21,172 bases of DNA from Gammaproteobacteria bacterium (GCA_002725095.1 PBQQ01000056.1:13849-35020), one strand, 5' to 3'; positions 7,471 through 15,575 are shown, counted from the stretch's first letter. Numbers and translations: made by a program. Notes: generated by a model from the letters alone, not told the origin.

Positions 7471-9030
7471 TTACGCCACACCTTTTACTTTGGTACTACC
7501 CTGCACCTTTCGTTTATATGCTCGCCAAGTCATCGCCCATTTTGCTGGATCCTCAAAAGCATCTCCCTTAACCTGTGCAATCGCCTGATTGTGCGGTGCA
7601 GTTTTCACGAATTCGGGGTTTGTACGCGCTTCTTGGACAATTTGAGCTATCACTCCGATCCACATATCGATGTCTTCCTTTGACCATAGCTCACCTGCTT
7701 CGGGCGTAAATGGTTCTGCAACGATCCAAGGTTCGTGGCTCATCCAGTAGGGGTCGATACCGAAATCAGCCAGACGGTTTGCAAAATCGACAGTCGAAAC
7801 GCCAGTCTCTTCAGTCAAAGGTGCTAGAGACCACCGCGTCATTTCCATCCGATGAGCATTGATTTTCGGATTCGAAATCTCAAGCCCTACTATCTCGCCA
7901 AGCTTCTTATCCATATAATTATTTGCGACGACCGAGATATCCGAGGCGAGATTGATACCATCAGCGCCCATCGCGCGAGCCCAGGCGTATGCTCTTACGA
8001 CCTGAGGCACATTGCCCCAGAACTCGCGCACCTTCCCGGATGACTTTGGTCGATCCTCGTCAAGAATATAGCTATTTCCATGTTTCACAACAACTGGGCA
8101 GGGTAAATACGGCGCTAGTTCTTTGGTACAGCCATAAGCTCCAACTGCCGGGCCACCCCCTGCCTTGGGTGCACCAAATGTCTTGTGCAACATAAACATA
8201 CAGGCATCGAATCCTAACTCTCTCGCCGAAAGTTTGCCCATAACACCATTGAAATTGGCATGGTCATAGAAGCAGAGAGCGCCAGCGTCTTTGGCGACCT
8301 TAACCCACTCTTTGATCTCAGGATTGTAGATGCCCATATCATCAGGATTGTTGATCATAATTAACGCCGTTTTCTCGCTTACCGCAGCTTTCAATGCTTC
8401 GAGGGATGGGTAGCCGTTGTCCTCCAAAGGCAAGTTTACCACGTTAAAGCCGGCGGCTGCCGCTGTTGCAGGGTTGCAAGGATGGGCTTGAACCGAAGTT
8501 ACCATCTCTGTACGCTGATGCAACTTTCCTTTGTCTCTCCAGTAGGCCCTAGCAACTGCAGCCATTGTATATGCAGCATCGGCCCCTCCACCTGCCTGAA
8601 AAATGAACTGATCCATACCCGACAGGTTTTGCAGAATTCCGTTAAAATCATCAAAAATCTCAAGTACACCCTGAAGCGTATCGGGATGCTGATAGGGATG
8701 TACTTCGGCCAATTCCGGACGCAGCGTCGCATATTCAGCAGTTTTGGAATTATACTTCATAGTACAGGTGCCAAAAAGACTGACACCCATCATGCCTAAC
8801 GTCATCTGGCTTAGGTGCAGATAGTGGCGTTGTGCCTCAAACTCGGTGATTTCTGGCAGTGCGGCTCGATCCTTTCGCTGCATTGCAGCCGGAATAAGAT
8901 CAATACCAACAGCCTCTGTCACTTCATCCTCCGGAGCAGGAAAAAGCTGTCCACGTGAGCCCGAGCGGCCCATTTCCATGACTACTGGTTCGTTCCATTT
9001 GGCGCTCCGAAATTCAGGGATACTTTTCAT
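7471..9030 (-). CDS. Glycine dehydrogenase (decarboxylating) subunit 2-like PLP enzyme (GcvPB paralog)
   Basis: The 519-residue fold-type I PLP enzyme aligns along its whole length with GcvPB, the catalytic half of the split P-protein. FGTCTMKYN (86-94), EVHPYQHPDTLQG and MLHKTF with Lys283 as the expected PLP lysine are recognisable. Several motifs differ from ordinary GcvPB as I know it: HPCNP replaces HGTNP, NNPDDMG replaces TNPNTLG, FYDHAN replaces YYDGAN and FQAGGGADA replaces PNAGAQGE. No H-, T- or L-protein gene is present. A specialised decarboxylase or lyase acting on another amino acid is therefore more likely than glycine cleavage. The start overlaps the GcvPA-like stop in ATGA, with AAGGAGG upstream. 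Confidence 0.87.
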   Translation of the reverse strand: MKSIPEFRSAKWNEPVVMEMGRSGSRGQLFPAPEDEVTEAVGIDLIPAAMQRKDRAALPEITEFEAQRHYLHLSQMTLGMMGVSLFGTCTMKYNSKTAEYATLRPELAEVHPYQHPDTLQGVLEIFDDFNGILQNLSGMDQFIFQAGGGADAAYTMAAVARAYWRDKGKLHQRTEMVTSVQAHPCNPATAAAAGFNVVNLPLEDNGYPSLEALKAAVSEKTALIMINNPDDMGIYNPEIKEWVKVAKDAGALCFYDHANFNGVMGKLSARELGFDACMFMLHKTFGAPKAGGGPAVGAYGCTKELAPYLPCPVVVKHGNSYILDEDRPKSSGKVREFWGNVPQVVRAYAWARAMGADGINLASDISVVANNYMDKKLGEIVGLEISNPKINAHRMEMTRWSLAPLTEETGVSTVDFANRLADFGIDPYWMSHEPWIVAEPFTPEAGELWSKEDIDMWIGVIAQIVQEARTNPEFVKTAPHNQAIAQVKGDAFEDPAKWAMTWRAYKRKVQGSTKVKGVA

Positions 9031-10433
9031 GACAAAACCTCCTTTAAGGTGCGTACAAGTCTGCGAATATCAGCCGCGGTGTGAACTTCGGTGACGCAGT
9101 ATAGCGCAGACTGTCCCAGTGCGTTGTTCTCTTTGGATATATCCTTGCCTCCAAAAATTCCTCGCTCACGCAGCAGATCGTTCACCTCGGCAACCTTTTT
9201 TCCTGTATCATCAAAGTTGACGACAAATTCTTTAAAAGTCGAGTTAGGCCAAACGATCTGAATCCCAGGCACGTCTGCTAGGCATTTCGCCGCGTAACGT
9301 GCGCGCGACACTATTAAGTTTCCAAGTTCACGAAAACCTTCTGGACCCAGTAAACTCATGTAAACGGCTCCCGCGATAGCCCAAAGATAAGTCGAGTTGC
9401 CCGTCCAATCCTTACCATGCTCGCGAGATCCATATGAGTTCTGATGTGGGCACGCCAGACCAAAACCCACCTCCCCTTTTTTCATTGTCTCAACGATTGA
9501 AACTAGAAAACCGTTATATTCCAGAACGTATTTCTCTTCATCACGCGACGCGATGAAACCTCCCACTCCACCACCACATTGCATGTGAACACCAAGAGGC
9601 TGCACCGGACCAGTCACTATATCCGCGCCATAATCACCAGGCGCAGTCATCACCCCCAGAGACAGCGGATCAACACCAACAATAGTTTCAGCACCCGCAA
9701 AGCGCGCCATGCTCGCAATCTTGACAGCCTCAGTTTCTATTGTACCAAGGTAAGCGGGGTTCTCGAAATAAACTGCCGCTACATCGTCGCCCATCTTCGA
9801 AGCAAGATCACTTATATCCATTCGTCCACTCAGCGGATCTACTGCAACCTGTTGAACCTCAATATGGCTGTCCATCTCAGTCGGTTGACAGTAGGTTTGG
9901 ATGACTGACAAACGCTCAGGGTCCGATAACTGAGAGATAAGAACACGCGAACGGCCCGTGATCCTTTGCGCCATTCGAATGGAATGCCCTATCGCACAAC
10001 CCCATGAGTAAACCGGGAGTTGTACGACGTCTAAGTTCAGGAGAGCGCCAAGTTGTGAAGAAAACTCAAACCACGACTGATTTCGACCATGATCGGATTG
10101 ATAACTACCCCAAACGTTAGTTGCAAATTCAGTACGACCGACAATCTCATCCACAACTGCTGGAACGTGGTGTTGCCAAACACCTGCCCCTAGAAAACTC
10201 AGATTAGTCTCGCAATCTTCGTTCTTCTTAAGCTTACTCACTAAATCACGCTTCAATTCGACTTCAGAAGACAGAATTGGCGGCAAATCTAGTGGGGCTG
10301 AGCGGAAATGGTCTTTTGGGATTTGTTCAAAGACCTCATCAACCGATGAAGCGCCAATTTCATCCAGCATGGCTTGAATTGCGCCGGGTGCAGAATTAGC
10401 CATCCAAGGATGGGCGCGGGTGTTTGTAGCCAT
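9027..10433 (-). CDS. Glycine dehydrogenase subunit 1-like protein (GcvPA paralog)
   Basis: The 468-residue protein matches the non-catalytic half of split glycine decarboxylase in order and length. LDLPPILSSEVEL, LGAG at 81-84, PAVVDEI, DPLSLG at 255-260 and AAVYMSLLGPEGF are shared. Family motifs are rewritten, however: the usual YQAEISQG stretch reads SYQSDHGRN, and the KATSNICTNQ region reads KDWTGNSTYL. The two subunits normally form an alpha2beta2 enzyme with PLP at the PB site. I chose ATG 10433 because GGGAGG lies 9 bases upstream; an upstream TTG at 10454 would put that SD inside the gene. It is co-directional with the kinase-like gene upstream and overlaps the GcvPB-like gene by 4 bases. 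Confidence 0.87.
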   Translation of the reverse strand: MATNTRAHPWMANSAPGAIQAMLDEIGASSVDEVFEQIPKDHFRSAPLDLPPILSSEVELKRDLVSKLKKNEDCETNLSFLGAGVWQHHVPAVVDEIVGRTEFATNVWGSYQSDHGRNQSWFEFSSQLGALLNLDVVQLPVYSWGCAIGHSIRMAQRITGRSRVLISQLSDPERLSVIQTYCQPTEMDSHIEVQQVAVDPLSGRMDISDLASKMGDDVAAVYFENPAYLGTIETEAVKIASMARFAGAETIVGVDPLSLGVMTAPGDYGADIVTGPVQPLGVHMQCGGGVGGFIASRDEEKYVLEYNGFLVSIVETMKKGEVGFGLACPHQNSYGSREHGKDWTGNSTYLWAIAGAVYMSLLGPEGFRELGNLIVSRARYAAKCLADVPGIQIVWPNSTFKEFVVNFDDTGKKVAEVNDLLRERGIFGGKDISKENNALGQSALYCVTEVHTAADIRRLVRTLKEVLS

Positions 10434-10458
10434 AATATTAAGCCTCCCTCTCAACTAA

Positions 10459-10487
10459 AGTATAACCAAAACTTCAAAACTGCACAA
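10459..10487 (-). promoter_or_regulatory. Candidate promoter for the GcvPA/GcvPB-like genes
   Basis: On the minus strand TATACT (10464-10459) is a good -10 box. TTGTGC (10487-10482) is a partial -35 box with a 17-base spacer. The -35 box lies in the CACAA arm of operator site B, so binding there would affect polymerase access directly. Predicted from sequence only. Confidence 0.4.
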
Positions 10488-10507
10488 TTGTTCGCATATC
10501 GCACATC
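10483..10507 (+). promoter_or_regulatory. Candidate operator, site B (core GTTCGCATATCGCAC, 10490-10504)
   Basis: It has the same CACAA-n3-core arrangement and length as sites A and C. Of all the copies its core is closest to the PcaR-type box GTTCGATAATCGCAC (12 of 15 by hand). It lies between the stop of the kinase-like gene (10513) and the GcvPA-like start (10433), and gives the GcvP-like pair its own control point. Confidence 0.55.
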
Positions 10508-10512
10508 CATTA

Positions 10513-11622
10513 TCAACACGAATCAATACGCATCATCATCTTACGCCTTTTCCCGGTTGTAACACGCACGAAACCCGCAAGCTGTAGATCCAAATCTGGC
10601 TCCCCCGTGTCTACTAATAGCCTTGGTTGACTGAGCTGAGTAAGCTTTTCTTCTGTTGCAAGGATCATTAATCCTTCTCGTCCAGCCCTTCGGACCAGTT
10701 TGGCCCCAATTTGTTGATTTCCTCGCCCAAGTAGGAAACCCTGCTGGCCTGTAACACCTAGAACGATCCGCAGCTTACGCCCTTTGGCCAAACGCAGAAG
10801 CGATGCGTCATCCACATCATGCGCCACAATTTTACGTCCAATCATTGCATCAACACCAAGCGTAGAGGCTGTTTGACCTGCCGCCTTAGCGACAGATTGC
10901 GCGCTGGTTCCGGGCCCTATAATGTACAAAGTTTCGACATCCATTTCAGCTACTATTTCAGCCGCCGCGCTTGAAAGCGCACCAGCCGAATTCAGACGGG
11001 GCCCACCCTTTGCAGCCTGCATAAGGCTCCGAGAAATAGGCACTCGGGCGAGTCCATAAAGGCGCGGAGCCAAAACGCCATTACGCAGGGCGTCTTCATC
11101 GATGTCCATTACTTCAGCATCTTCTACGAAATCGACACGCTTCGGGTTAGCAACCAGATCAGCCATCATGGCTCCAGCTGCACGAGGGTTGACCCCAAAG
11201 ACACCAGAGTGCATTTTCACGCCGCAGGGGATGCCCAATATGCCTATACCTCCAGCAACACTAGCAATATCCCGCGCCGTTCCGTCCCCGCCCGCAAACA
11301 CAATTACATCTCGATCCCGCATAGCACGTACCGCTTCCTTAGTGTCCCGCGCTGTTCCGGTAAGTGCTGTTGGCCCAGTAATTGTTAGACTAAGATCAAG
11401 TCCTTCGCACCAATCTTCACCCATTTCGCCTCGAGCTAGCGTCAGTTCCGCTCCTGGCACACGTTCTGCCAAGTGAGCCAGAGCAACACGAGCTCGTTCG
11501 CCGGACTTAGCCCGAGCTCCAAGGCGCAACGCTTTTGCAACGCTGTCCGGTCCATCCGTTCCTTTCAAACCAACTGCGCCACCCAAACCAGCAAAAGGAT
11601 TGACCACAACCCCAATCTGCAT
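10513..11622 (-). CDS. AcoX/ATP-NAD kinase family protein
   Basis: The 369-residue protein has the N-terminal GVVVNPFAGLGG and FAGGDGTARD (GGDGT at 111-115) motifs of the NAD kinase/diacylglycerol kinase superfamily. The length and the C-terminal domain fit the COG3199 group, which includes AcoX of acetoin clusters, rather than the roughly 290-residue housekeeping NadK. A substrate for this group is not established to my knowledge. It opens the leftward operon with the GcvP-like genes, with AGGAG 6 bases before the ATG, and is divergent from the AKR-Rid gene. It may make a phosphorylated cofactor or intermediate for the pathway; this is inference. Confidence 0.8.
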   Translation of the reverse strand: MQIGVVVNPFAGLGGAVGLKGTDGPDSVAKALRLGARAKSGERARVALAHLAERVPGAELTLARGEMGEDWCEGLDLSLTITGPTALTGTARDTKEAVRAMRDRDVIVFAGGDGTARDIASVAGGIGILGIPCGVKMHSGVFGVNPRAAGAMMADLVANPKRVDFVEDAEVMDIDEDALRNGVLAPRLYGLARVPISRSLMQAAKGGPRLNSAGALSSAAAEIVAEMDVETLYIIGPGTSAQSVAKAAGQTASTLGVDAMIGRKIVAHDVDDASLLRLAKGRKLRIVLGVTGQQGFLLGRGNQQIGAKLVRRAGREGLMILATEEKLTQLSQPRLLVDTGEPDLDLQLAGFVRVTTGKRRKMMMRIDSC

Positions 11623-11664
11623 ATGTTGCTCCTATTTTCAGGTTGCACCGAATTCCAAAATACA

Positions 11665-11689
11665 CACTATTGTTATAAAATACCACGGA
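11665..11689 (+). promoter_or_regulatory. Weak candidate operator, site E
   Basis: TACACACTATTGTT continues the left half of site A (TACACACAAATGTT) at 12 of 14 positions. The right half is degenerate, ending in CAC at 11684-11686. It lies in the 74-bp gap between the divergent kinase-like (11622) and AKR-Rid (11697) genes, the place a shared operator would be expected. On its own it would not be convincing. Confidence 0.3.
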
Positions 11690-11696
11690 GCCTAAA

Positions 11697-13157
11697 ATGC
11701 AAGAACCGATTAAAACAAGGCTTGGGAAGAATGTTTCCATACGGCGTCTTGTGACTGGCCTTTGGCAAATGGCGGATCAAGAGCGCGATGGGAAGCCATT
11801 TGATTTAGATGCGGCAGCCAATGCTTTACATTCTTACGCTCAGGCTGGTTTTGATACATTTGATATGGCGGACCACTATGGAAGTGCCGAGATTATTGCC
11901 GGAATGGTTCATAAAGCCATGCGCAAGGAAGGTGAGAACCCACCGACAATCATGACTAAATGGTGCCCTAAACCTGGAGAAATGAGTGCTGTTACCGTTA
12001 GGAAAGGTATAGAAACGGCACTGAACCGCCTGGAACTGGACACTATTGACGTCATGCAATTTCACTGGTGGCGCTACGAGAGCCCCGAATATCTGGACGC
12101 TCTATTTCAACTCATGCGGCTCCGCGAAGAAGGATTAATCCGAGAAATCGGATTAACTAATTTTGACTCTCAACACCTGAGAATGGTAATTAAAAATGGG
12201 ATTGAAATCGCATCTAACCAGGTTTGTTTTTCCCTACTCGATCGACGTGCGGCTGGTGAGTTAAGCAAGGTTGCCCAAGACTATGACGTAGCAATTCTCG
12301 CTTTTGGAACCTTAGCCGGCGGCTTTCTGTCAGAACGATGGATCAAACAACAAGAGCCAGATGATATTCGGGACTGGAGCCGAATGAAGTATAAGCGCTA
12401 CATTGATGCGGCAGGCGGCTGGACCGCCTTTCAGGCGCTTCTACGCGCACTTGACCAAGTTGCACGCAAACATAACGTATCGATTACAAATATAGCGACG
12501 GCATGGGCGCTAGATCAAACATCAGTGCGCGCAACAATTATCGGCGCGCGCCTGACAGAAGGTGATCACAGAATTGACAATCTACGGGCCCAAGAAATCT
12601 CCTTGGACGACAGTGACCGTGCCTCTATTCAGGCAGTTACAGACGATTTACTTTGCATTCCCGGAGACTGTGGAGATGAATATCGTAAGCCACCCTTTCT
12701 GACTGCCTCTGGAGATCTTAGCCACCATCTGGATACACTTCCATCGGTCTTTGACGTCGTCGAAGTTCGACCCGGCCGAAAACACACTGATAGTGGCACT
12801 ATGTGGGAAAAGCGGGCCGGGTTTTCGCGCGCCCTCCGCGACGGAAATCGCATTCTGGTGAGCGGCACAACTGCGACAGATGCAAGCGGTAACGTCGTCT
12901 GTGAAGGCGATGCCGAAGGACAAACTGTATATATATTGGACAAAATTCTGGCCACAATTCAGGATTTAGGCGGAACACTTGAGGACTTGGCCCGCACTCG
13001 TATTTTTCTGCGGAATACAAGTGATTGGGAATCGGTCAGTGGCGTGCACGCACGGTATTTTGGCAACTTACGACCAACCAACACGCTAGTTGGTGGTATA
13101 GATTTAGTCGGCCCGTATCTGGTCGAAATTGAGGCCGAAGCCATAGTGCAAAAGTGA
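11697..13157 (+). CDS. Aldo-keto reductase fused to a RidA-like (Rid/YjgF) domain
   Basis: The protein is 486 residues. Residues 1-320 are an aldo-keto reductase with the tetrad Asp56, Tyr61 (ADHYGSAE), Lys88 (MTKWCP) and His123 (QFHWW), plus IGLTNFD and IIGAR further on. Residues about 370-486 form a Rid domain: ILVSGTTATDASG, QTVYILDKI, LGGTLEDLARTRIFL and a final VEIEAEAIV. Rid proteins hydrolyse reactive imines or enamines, or act on related adducts. The arginine that binds the substrate carboxylate in archetypal RidA (in the PARS motif) aligns with Asn462 in RPTNT, so this is not a canonical RidA deaminase. The SD GGAG lies 7 bases upstream. Fusion of a carbonyl reductase with an imine-handling domain suits a pathway with a DAO-type oxidase. 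Confidence 0.9.
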   Translation: MQEPIKTRLGKNVSIRRLVTGLWQMADQERDGKPFDLDAAANALHSYAQAGFDTFDMADHYGSAEIIAGMVHKAMRKEGENPPTIMTKWCPKPGEMSAVTVRKGIETALNRLELDTIDVMQFHWWRYESPEYLDALFQLMRLREEGLIREIGLTNFDSQHLRMVIKNGIEIASNQVCFSLLDRRAAGELSKVAQDYDVAILAFGTLAGGFLSERWIKQQEPDDIRDWSRMKYKRYIDAAGGWTAFQALLRALDQVARKHNVSITNIATAWALDQTSVRATIIGARLTEGDHRIDNLRAQEISLDDSDRASIQAVTDDLLCIPGDCGDEYRKPPFLTASGDLSHHLDTLPSVFDVVEVRPGRKHTDSGTMWEKRAGFSRALRDGNRILVSGTTATDASGNVVCEGDAEGQTVYILDKILATIQDLGGTLEDLARTRIFLRNTSDWESVSGVHARYFGNLRPTNTLVGGIDLVGPYLVEIEAEAIVQK

Positions 13158-13215
13158 ATAGCACTGGACAGTTCGGGGGTTGACTCAAGATCAATTCTCA
13201 CCGAAGCTGAATGCG

Positions 13216-13240
13216 CACAAAAGTTCATTTTGCGCACAAA
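13216..13240 (+). promoter_or_regulatory. Candidate operator, site C (core GTTCATTTTGCGCAC, 13223-13237)
   Basis: CACAA at 13216-13220 and the core have exactly the spacing of sites A and B, and GCGCACAAAA occurs twice, 18 bp apart. It lies 70-94 bases upstream of the binding-protein start and after the AKR-Rid stop, so it would control the transporter operon. I see no convincing -10/-35 pair around it. Confidence 0.55.
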
Positions 13241-13309
13241 ACAGGTCGGAGCGCCAAAATAAATTGGAAACTTGCCCGGCAAATCTGATAAACATGGGAG
13301 TAATTACAA

Positions 13310-14119
13310 ATGCTAAAGAGATATTTTCTTGCAGGTATAGCAGGACTTGCAATTACAGCATCAGCTGTCACTACAGTCCAAGCAAAAAGCCTCGACGACA
13401 TTCTTTCGGACGGTGTGATCCGTATCGGGATCAATCCGAATTTCCCAAACATGAGCACACGTAATGATGCAGGCGAGTGGGAAGGCTTTGACATCGACGT
13501 TGGGAACGCTTTGGCTTCTGCAATCGGTGTAGAAGTCGAATGGGTTCCTACCGAGACACCGCAGCGTGTACCTTTTCTGGCAACCGATCGGATAGATATC
13601 TCGCTTGGTGCGTTAACACGCAACACCGCCCGAGCGAAACTGATTGACTATACCGTGCCGCTTCACACCGAAGTACTGGCAGTCCTTACAACTGACAAGG
13701 TAAAAGGTGATAAATGGCAGGATTTCAACAAAGATAGCGTAACTCTCGCGAACATGCGCGGCAACTGGACAGTAGATTGGATTGGCGAAAACATGCCAAA
13801 TGCCAATCTTGAGCTTGTTGACACGCTAGCAGATACAGTCCGCCTTGTTGGGCAAGGACGTGCAGACGCGATTGTGGAAAATATCGATTTCTTCATGGCC
13901 TTTACGGAAAACTATCCTGATGTAAATTGGCGTGTAGTCGAAACCCCAATCTTTGTGGCCTATTGCGCGATCGGAGTCAGTCAGGGTAATGATAACCTTA
14001 CTGAAGTTCTAAACATCTCACTTTTCAACCTGCATTCGTCAGGAATGGTTAATGACACCTGGGAAAAACATTACGGAGCGCCAATGCTACGGACAGTAGA
14101 TCCTGATCCATACTTTTAA
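13310..14119 (+). CDS. Amino-acid-type ABC transporter substrate-binding protein
   Basis: The 269-residue precursor has a signal peptide: positive MLKR, a hydrophobic core and a VQA cleavage motif near residue 25. The mature part is a family 3 solute-binding protein with IRIGINPNFPN, FDIDVGNALA, and ISLGALTRNTARAK where the ligand amino acid is usually gripped, then a hinge and a second lobe ending at DPDPYF. It would bind a polar amino-acid-like compound in the periplasm. GGGAG lies 9 bases before the ATG. It is the first gene of the transporter operon and is followed by an intercistronic hairpin (14136-14164), which is common where the binding protein must be made in excess. Confidence 0.92.
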   Translation: MLKRYFLAGIAGLAITASAVTTVQAKSLDDILSDGVIRIGINPNFPNMSTRNDAGEWEGFDIDVGNALASAIGVEVEWVPTETPQRVPFLATDRIDISLGALTRNTARAKLIDYTVPLHTEVLAVLTTDKVKGDKWQDFNKDSVTLANMRGNWTVDWIGENMPNANLELVDTLADTVRLVGQGRADAIVENIDFFMAFTENYPDVNWRVVETPIFVAYCAIGVSQGNDNLTEVLNISLFNLHSSGMVNDTWEKHYGAPMLRTVDPDPYF

Positions 14120-14135
14120 TTGACGCAATCTAAGG

Positions 14136-14164
14136 GCTCTGATCTCTTCAACAGTGATCAGAGC
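14136..14164 (+). promoter_or_regulatory. Intercistronic hairpin after the binding-protein gene
   Basis: GCTCTGATC (14136-14144) pairs perfectly with GATCAGAGC (14156-14164), giving a 9-bp stem and an 11-base loop. It lies 17 bases after the stop and 20 bases before the permease ATG, with no T tract long enough for strong termination. It probably slows or partly terminates transcription or protects the upstream mRNA, giving more binding protein than permease. Confidence 0.6.
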
Positions 14165-14184
14165 ATCCATTTTCAGAAAAGCAT

Positions 14185-14862
14185 ATGAACTACGGTTTCC
14201 AATTTGGTGTTGTTTGGGACAACATTCCTGAGCTTCTAGAAGGAGCTTGGTTGACTTTACAACTGGGTTGTTTTGCATTTGCTGGCGGCTCTTTAATCGG
14301 TTTATTATTTGCGACCATCAAAACGTATGGGGTCTGGCCACTTCGGTTCCTAGTCGATTGCTACGTCATCTTTATTACCAACACACCCGCCTTAATTCAA
14401 ATTTACTTTCTCTATTTTGGCCTTCCCGAGGTGGGTATCCGATGGTCAAACGAAGCCTGCCTTCTAATTGGCCTAACTATGAATGCTGGGGCGTATCTGA
14501 CGTTGATTCTGCGAGCAGGATTCCTATCTGTACGTGTGACGGAAATCGAAGCAAGCCAGACCCTTGGCATGTCTCTGATACAACAGGTCCGCTACATTAT
14601 TTTACCACATATCGCTAAGTCAATTTATCCTGCACTTGCGAATTTCTTTATTGTAGTTCTGGTCATGGGCACCTCTGTCGGGGCACTGATTGGTGTAGAC
14701 GAACTGACCGGACAAGCCATCAACTTATCAACTGTAAACTATCGCTGGCTTGAGTATTTCACCGTGGTTGCTGGCATGTACGTTGTCCTGACTTTCATCG
14801 CTTCGATCGGACTTGCACTTTTGGGCCGCTGGGCATTTAGAGTCAAAGCGAGGATTTTTTGA
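14185..14862 (+). CDS. Amino-acid ABC transporter permease (HisM/HisQ family), first subunit
   Basis: The 225-residue membrane protein has about five hydrophobic segments. The cytoplasmic EAA-type loop EASQTLGMSLIQQVRYIILP contacts the ATPase, and the N-terminal WLTLQLG stretch is the typical start of the polar amino acid permease family. Its stop shares one base with the start of the second permease (TGATG), so the pair is translationally coupled. It forms a heterodimeric channel with the next gene product and the ATPase at 15526-16263. There is no strong SD close to the ATG; the sequence CAGAAAAGCAT precedes it. Confidence 0.9.
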   Translation: MNYGFQFGVVWDNIPELLEGAWLTLQLGCFAFAGGSLIGLLFATIKTYGVWPLRFLVDCYVIFITNTPALIQIYFLYFGLPEVGIRWSNEACLLIGLTMNAGAYLTLILRAGFLSVRVTEIEASQTLGMSLIQQVRYIILPHIAKSIYPALANFFIVVLVMGTSVGALIGVDELTGQAINLSTVNYRWLEYFTVVAGMYVVLTFIASIGLALLGRWAFRVKARIF

Positions 14863-15575
14863 TGGAGCGCATCCTAGAGCAAATTCCCCGTTTCTTTTCA
14901 GGCCCGAACATGACCCTATTGCTGGAAGCTGCAGGTTTGACACTGGCTATGACGCTAACTGGCTGTCTTATTGGGTTCGGTCTGGCCTTTGTGCTTGTGT
15001 ACCTGAGACAAACACCGGGAATGTGGGCCCTACCCCTGCGATGGATCTGCATTACTTATGTCGAGGTTTTTCGCCGCATTCCGTTTATTGTCGTTATTTA
15101 TCTAGTTCTGTTCTTTATACAGGCGGTAACGCCAGATGCCTCGCTGTTCACAATCGCTGTAATTGCGATATGCCTTTACGCCGTGGCATATACCGCTGAC
15201 ATCATTCGCGGCGGTATCGAAAGTGTACCAATAACGCAGGTCGAGGCTGCACAGTCAATGAACCTCTCTCGCCTGCAAACTAATATCCGCATTATCCTGC
15301 CACAAGCTTGGCCAGTCATTGTACCACCGGCCATCGCCTTCGCCGTCAGCTTCATCAAAGACACTGCATTAGTCAGCCAAGTAGGTGTCTTTGAGCTGAC
15401 ATTCCGCGGCAAAGAGTTAAACAACCAAGGCTATTCAGGCCTTTTGGTTTTCGGCACTATTGCCCTTTGTTACTTTTTGCTTTCATTTCCGCTGAGCATG
15501 CTCGGCCAATATTTGGAGAAACGACTTGCAACACCTCGAGGTGAGCGACGTTCGCGCAAAATACGGCACTCTTGA
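14862..15575 (+). CDS. Amino-acid ABC transporter permease, second subunit
   Basis: The 237-residue permease is of the same family. It has LTLAMTLTGCLIGFGLAF as a first membrane segment, then VFRRIPFIVVIYLVLF, and the EAA loop EAAQSMNLSRLQTNIRIILP. ATG 14862 overlaps the previous stop, with GAGGA upstream; a TTG one codon earlier is in frame but would add only a second Met. The last 50 bases overlap the ATPase gene in another frame, and the C terminus is basic and cytosolic. Confidence 0.9.
   Translation: MERILEQIPRFFSGPNMTLLLEAAGLTLAMTLTGCLIGFGLAFVLVYLRQTPGMWALPLRWICITYVEVFRRIPFIVVIYLVLFFIQAVTPDASLFTIAVIAICLYAVAYTADIIRGGIESVPITQVEAAQSMNLSRLQTNIRIILPQAWPVIVPPAIAFAVSFIKDTALVSQVGVFELTFRGKELNNQGYSGLLVFGTIALCYFLLSFPLSMLGQYLEKRLATPRGERRSRKIRHS

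Noticed and set aside
7471..10433. Housekeeping glycine cleavage operon
   Set aside because: No gcvT, gcvH or lpd gene is in view, and the motifs deviate from canonical P-protein in both subunits.
10434..10454. Upstream TTG start for the GcvPA-like gene
   Set aside because: The SD GGGAGG for ATG 10433 would be coding, and the extra residues MRGRLNI are just its translation.
3431..10527. The 10-mer ACGAATCAAT after both site A (3431-3440) and site B (10518-10527)
   Set aside because: Its distance from the operator differs (5 versus 12 bases), and the second copy lies at the 3' end of the kinase-like gene. Chance is likely.
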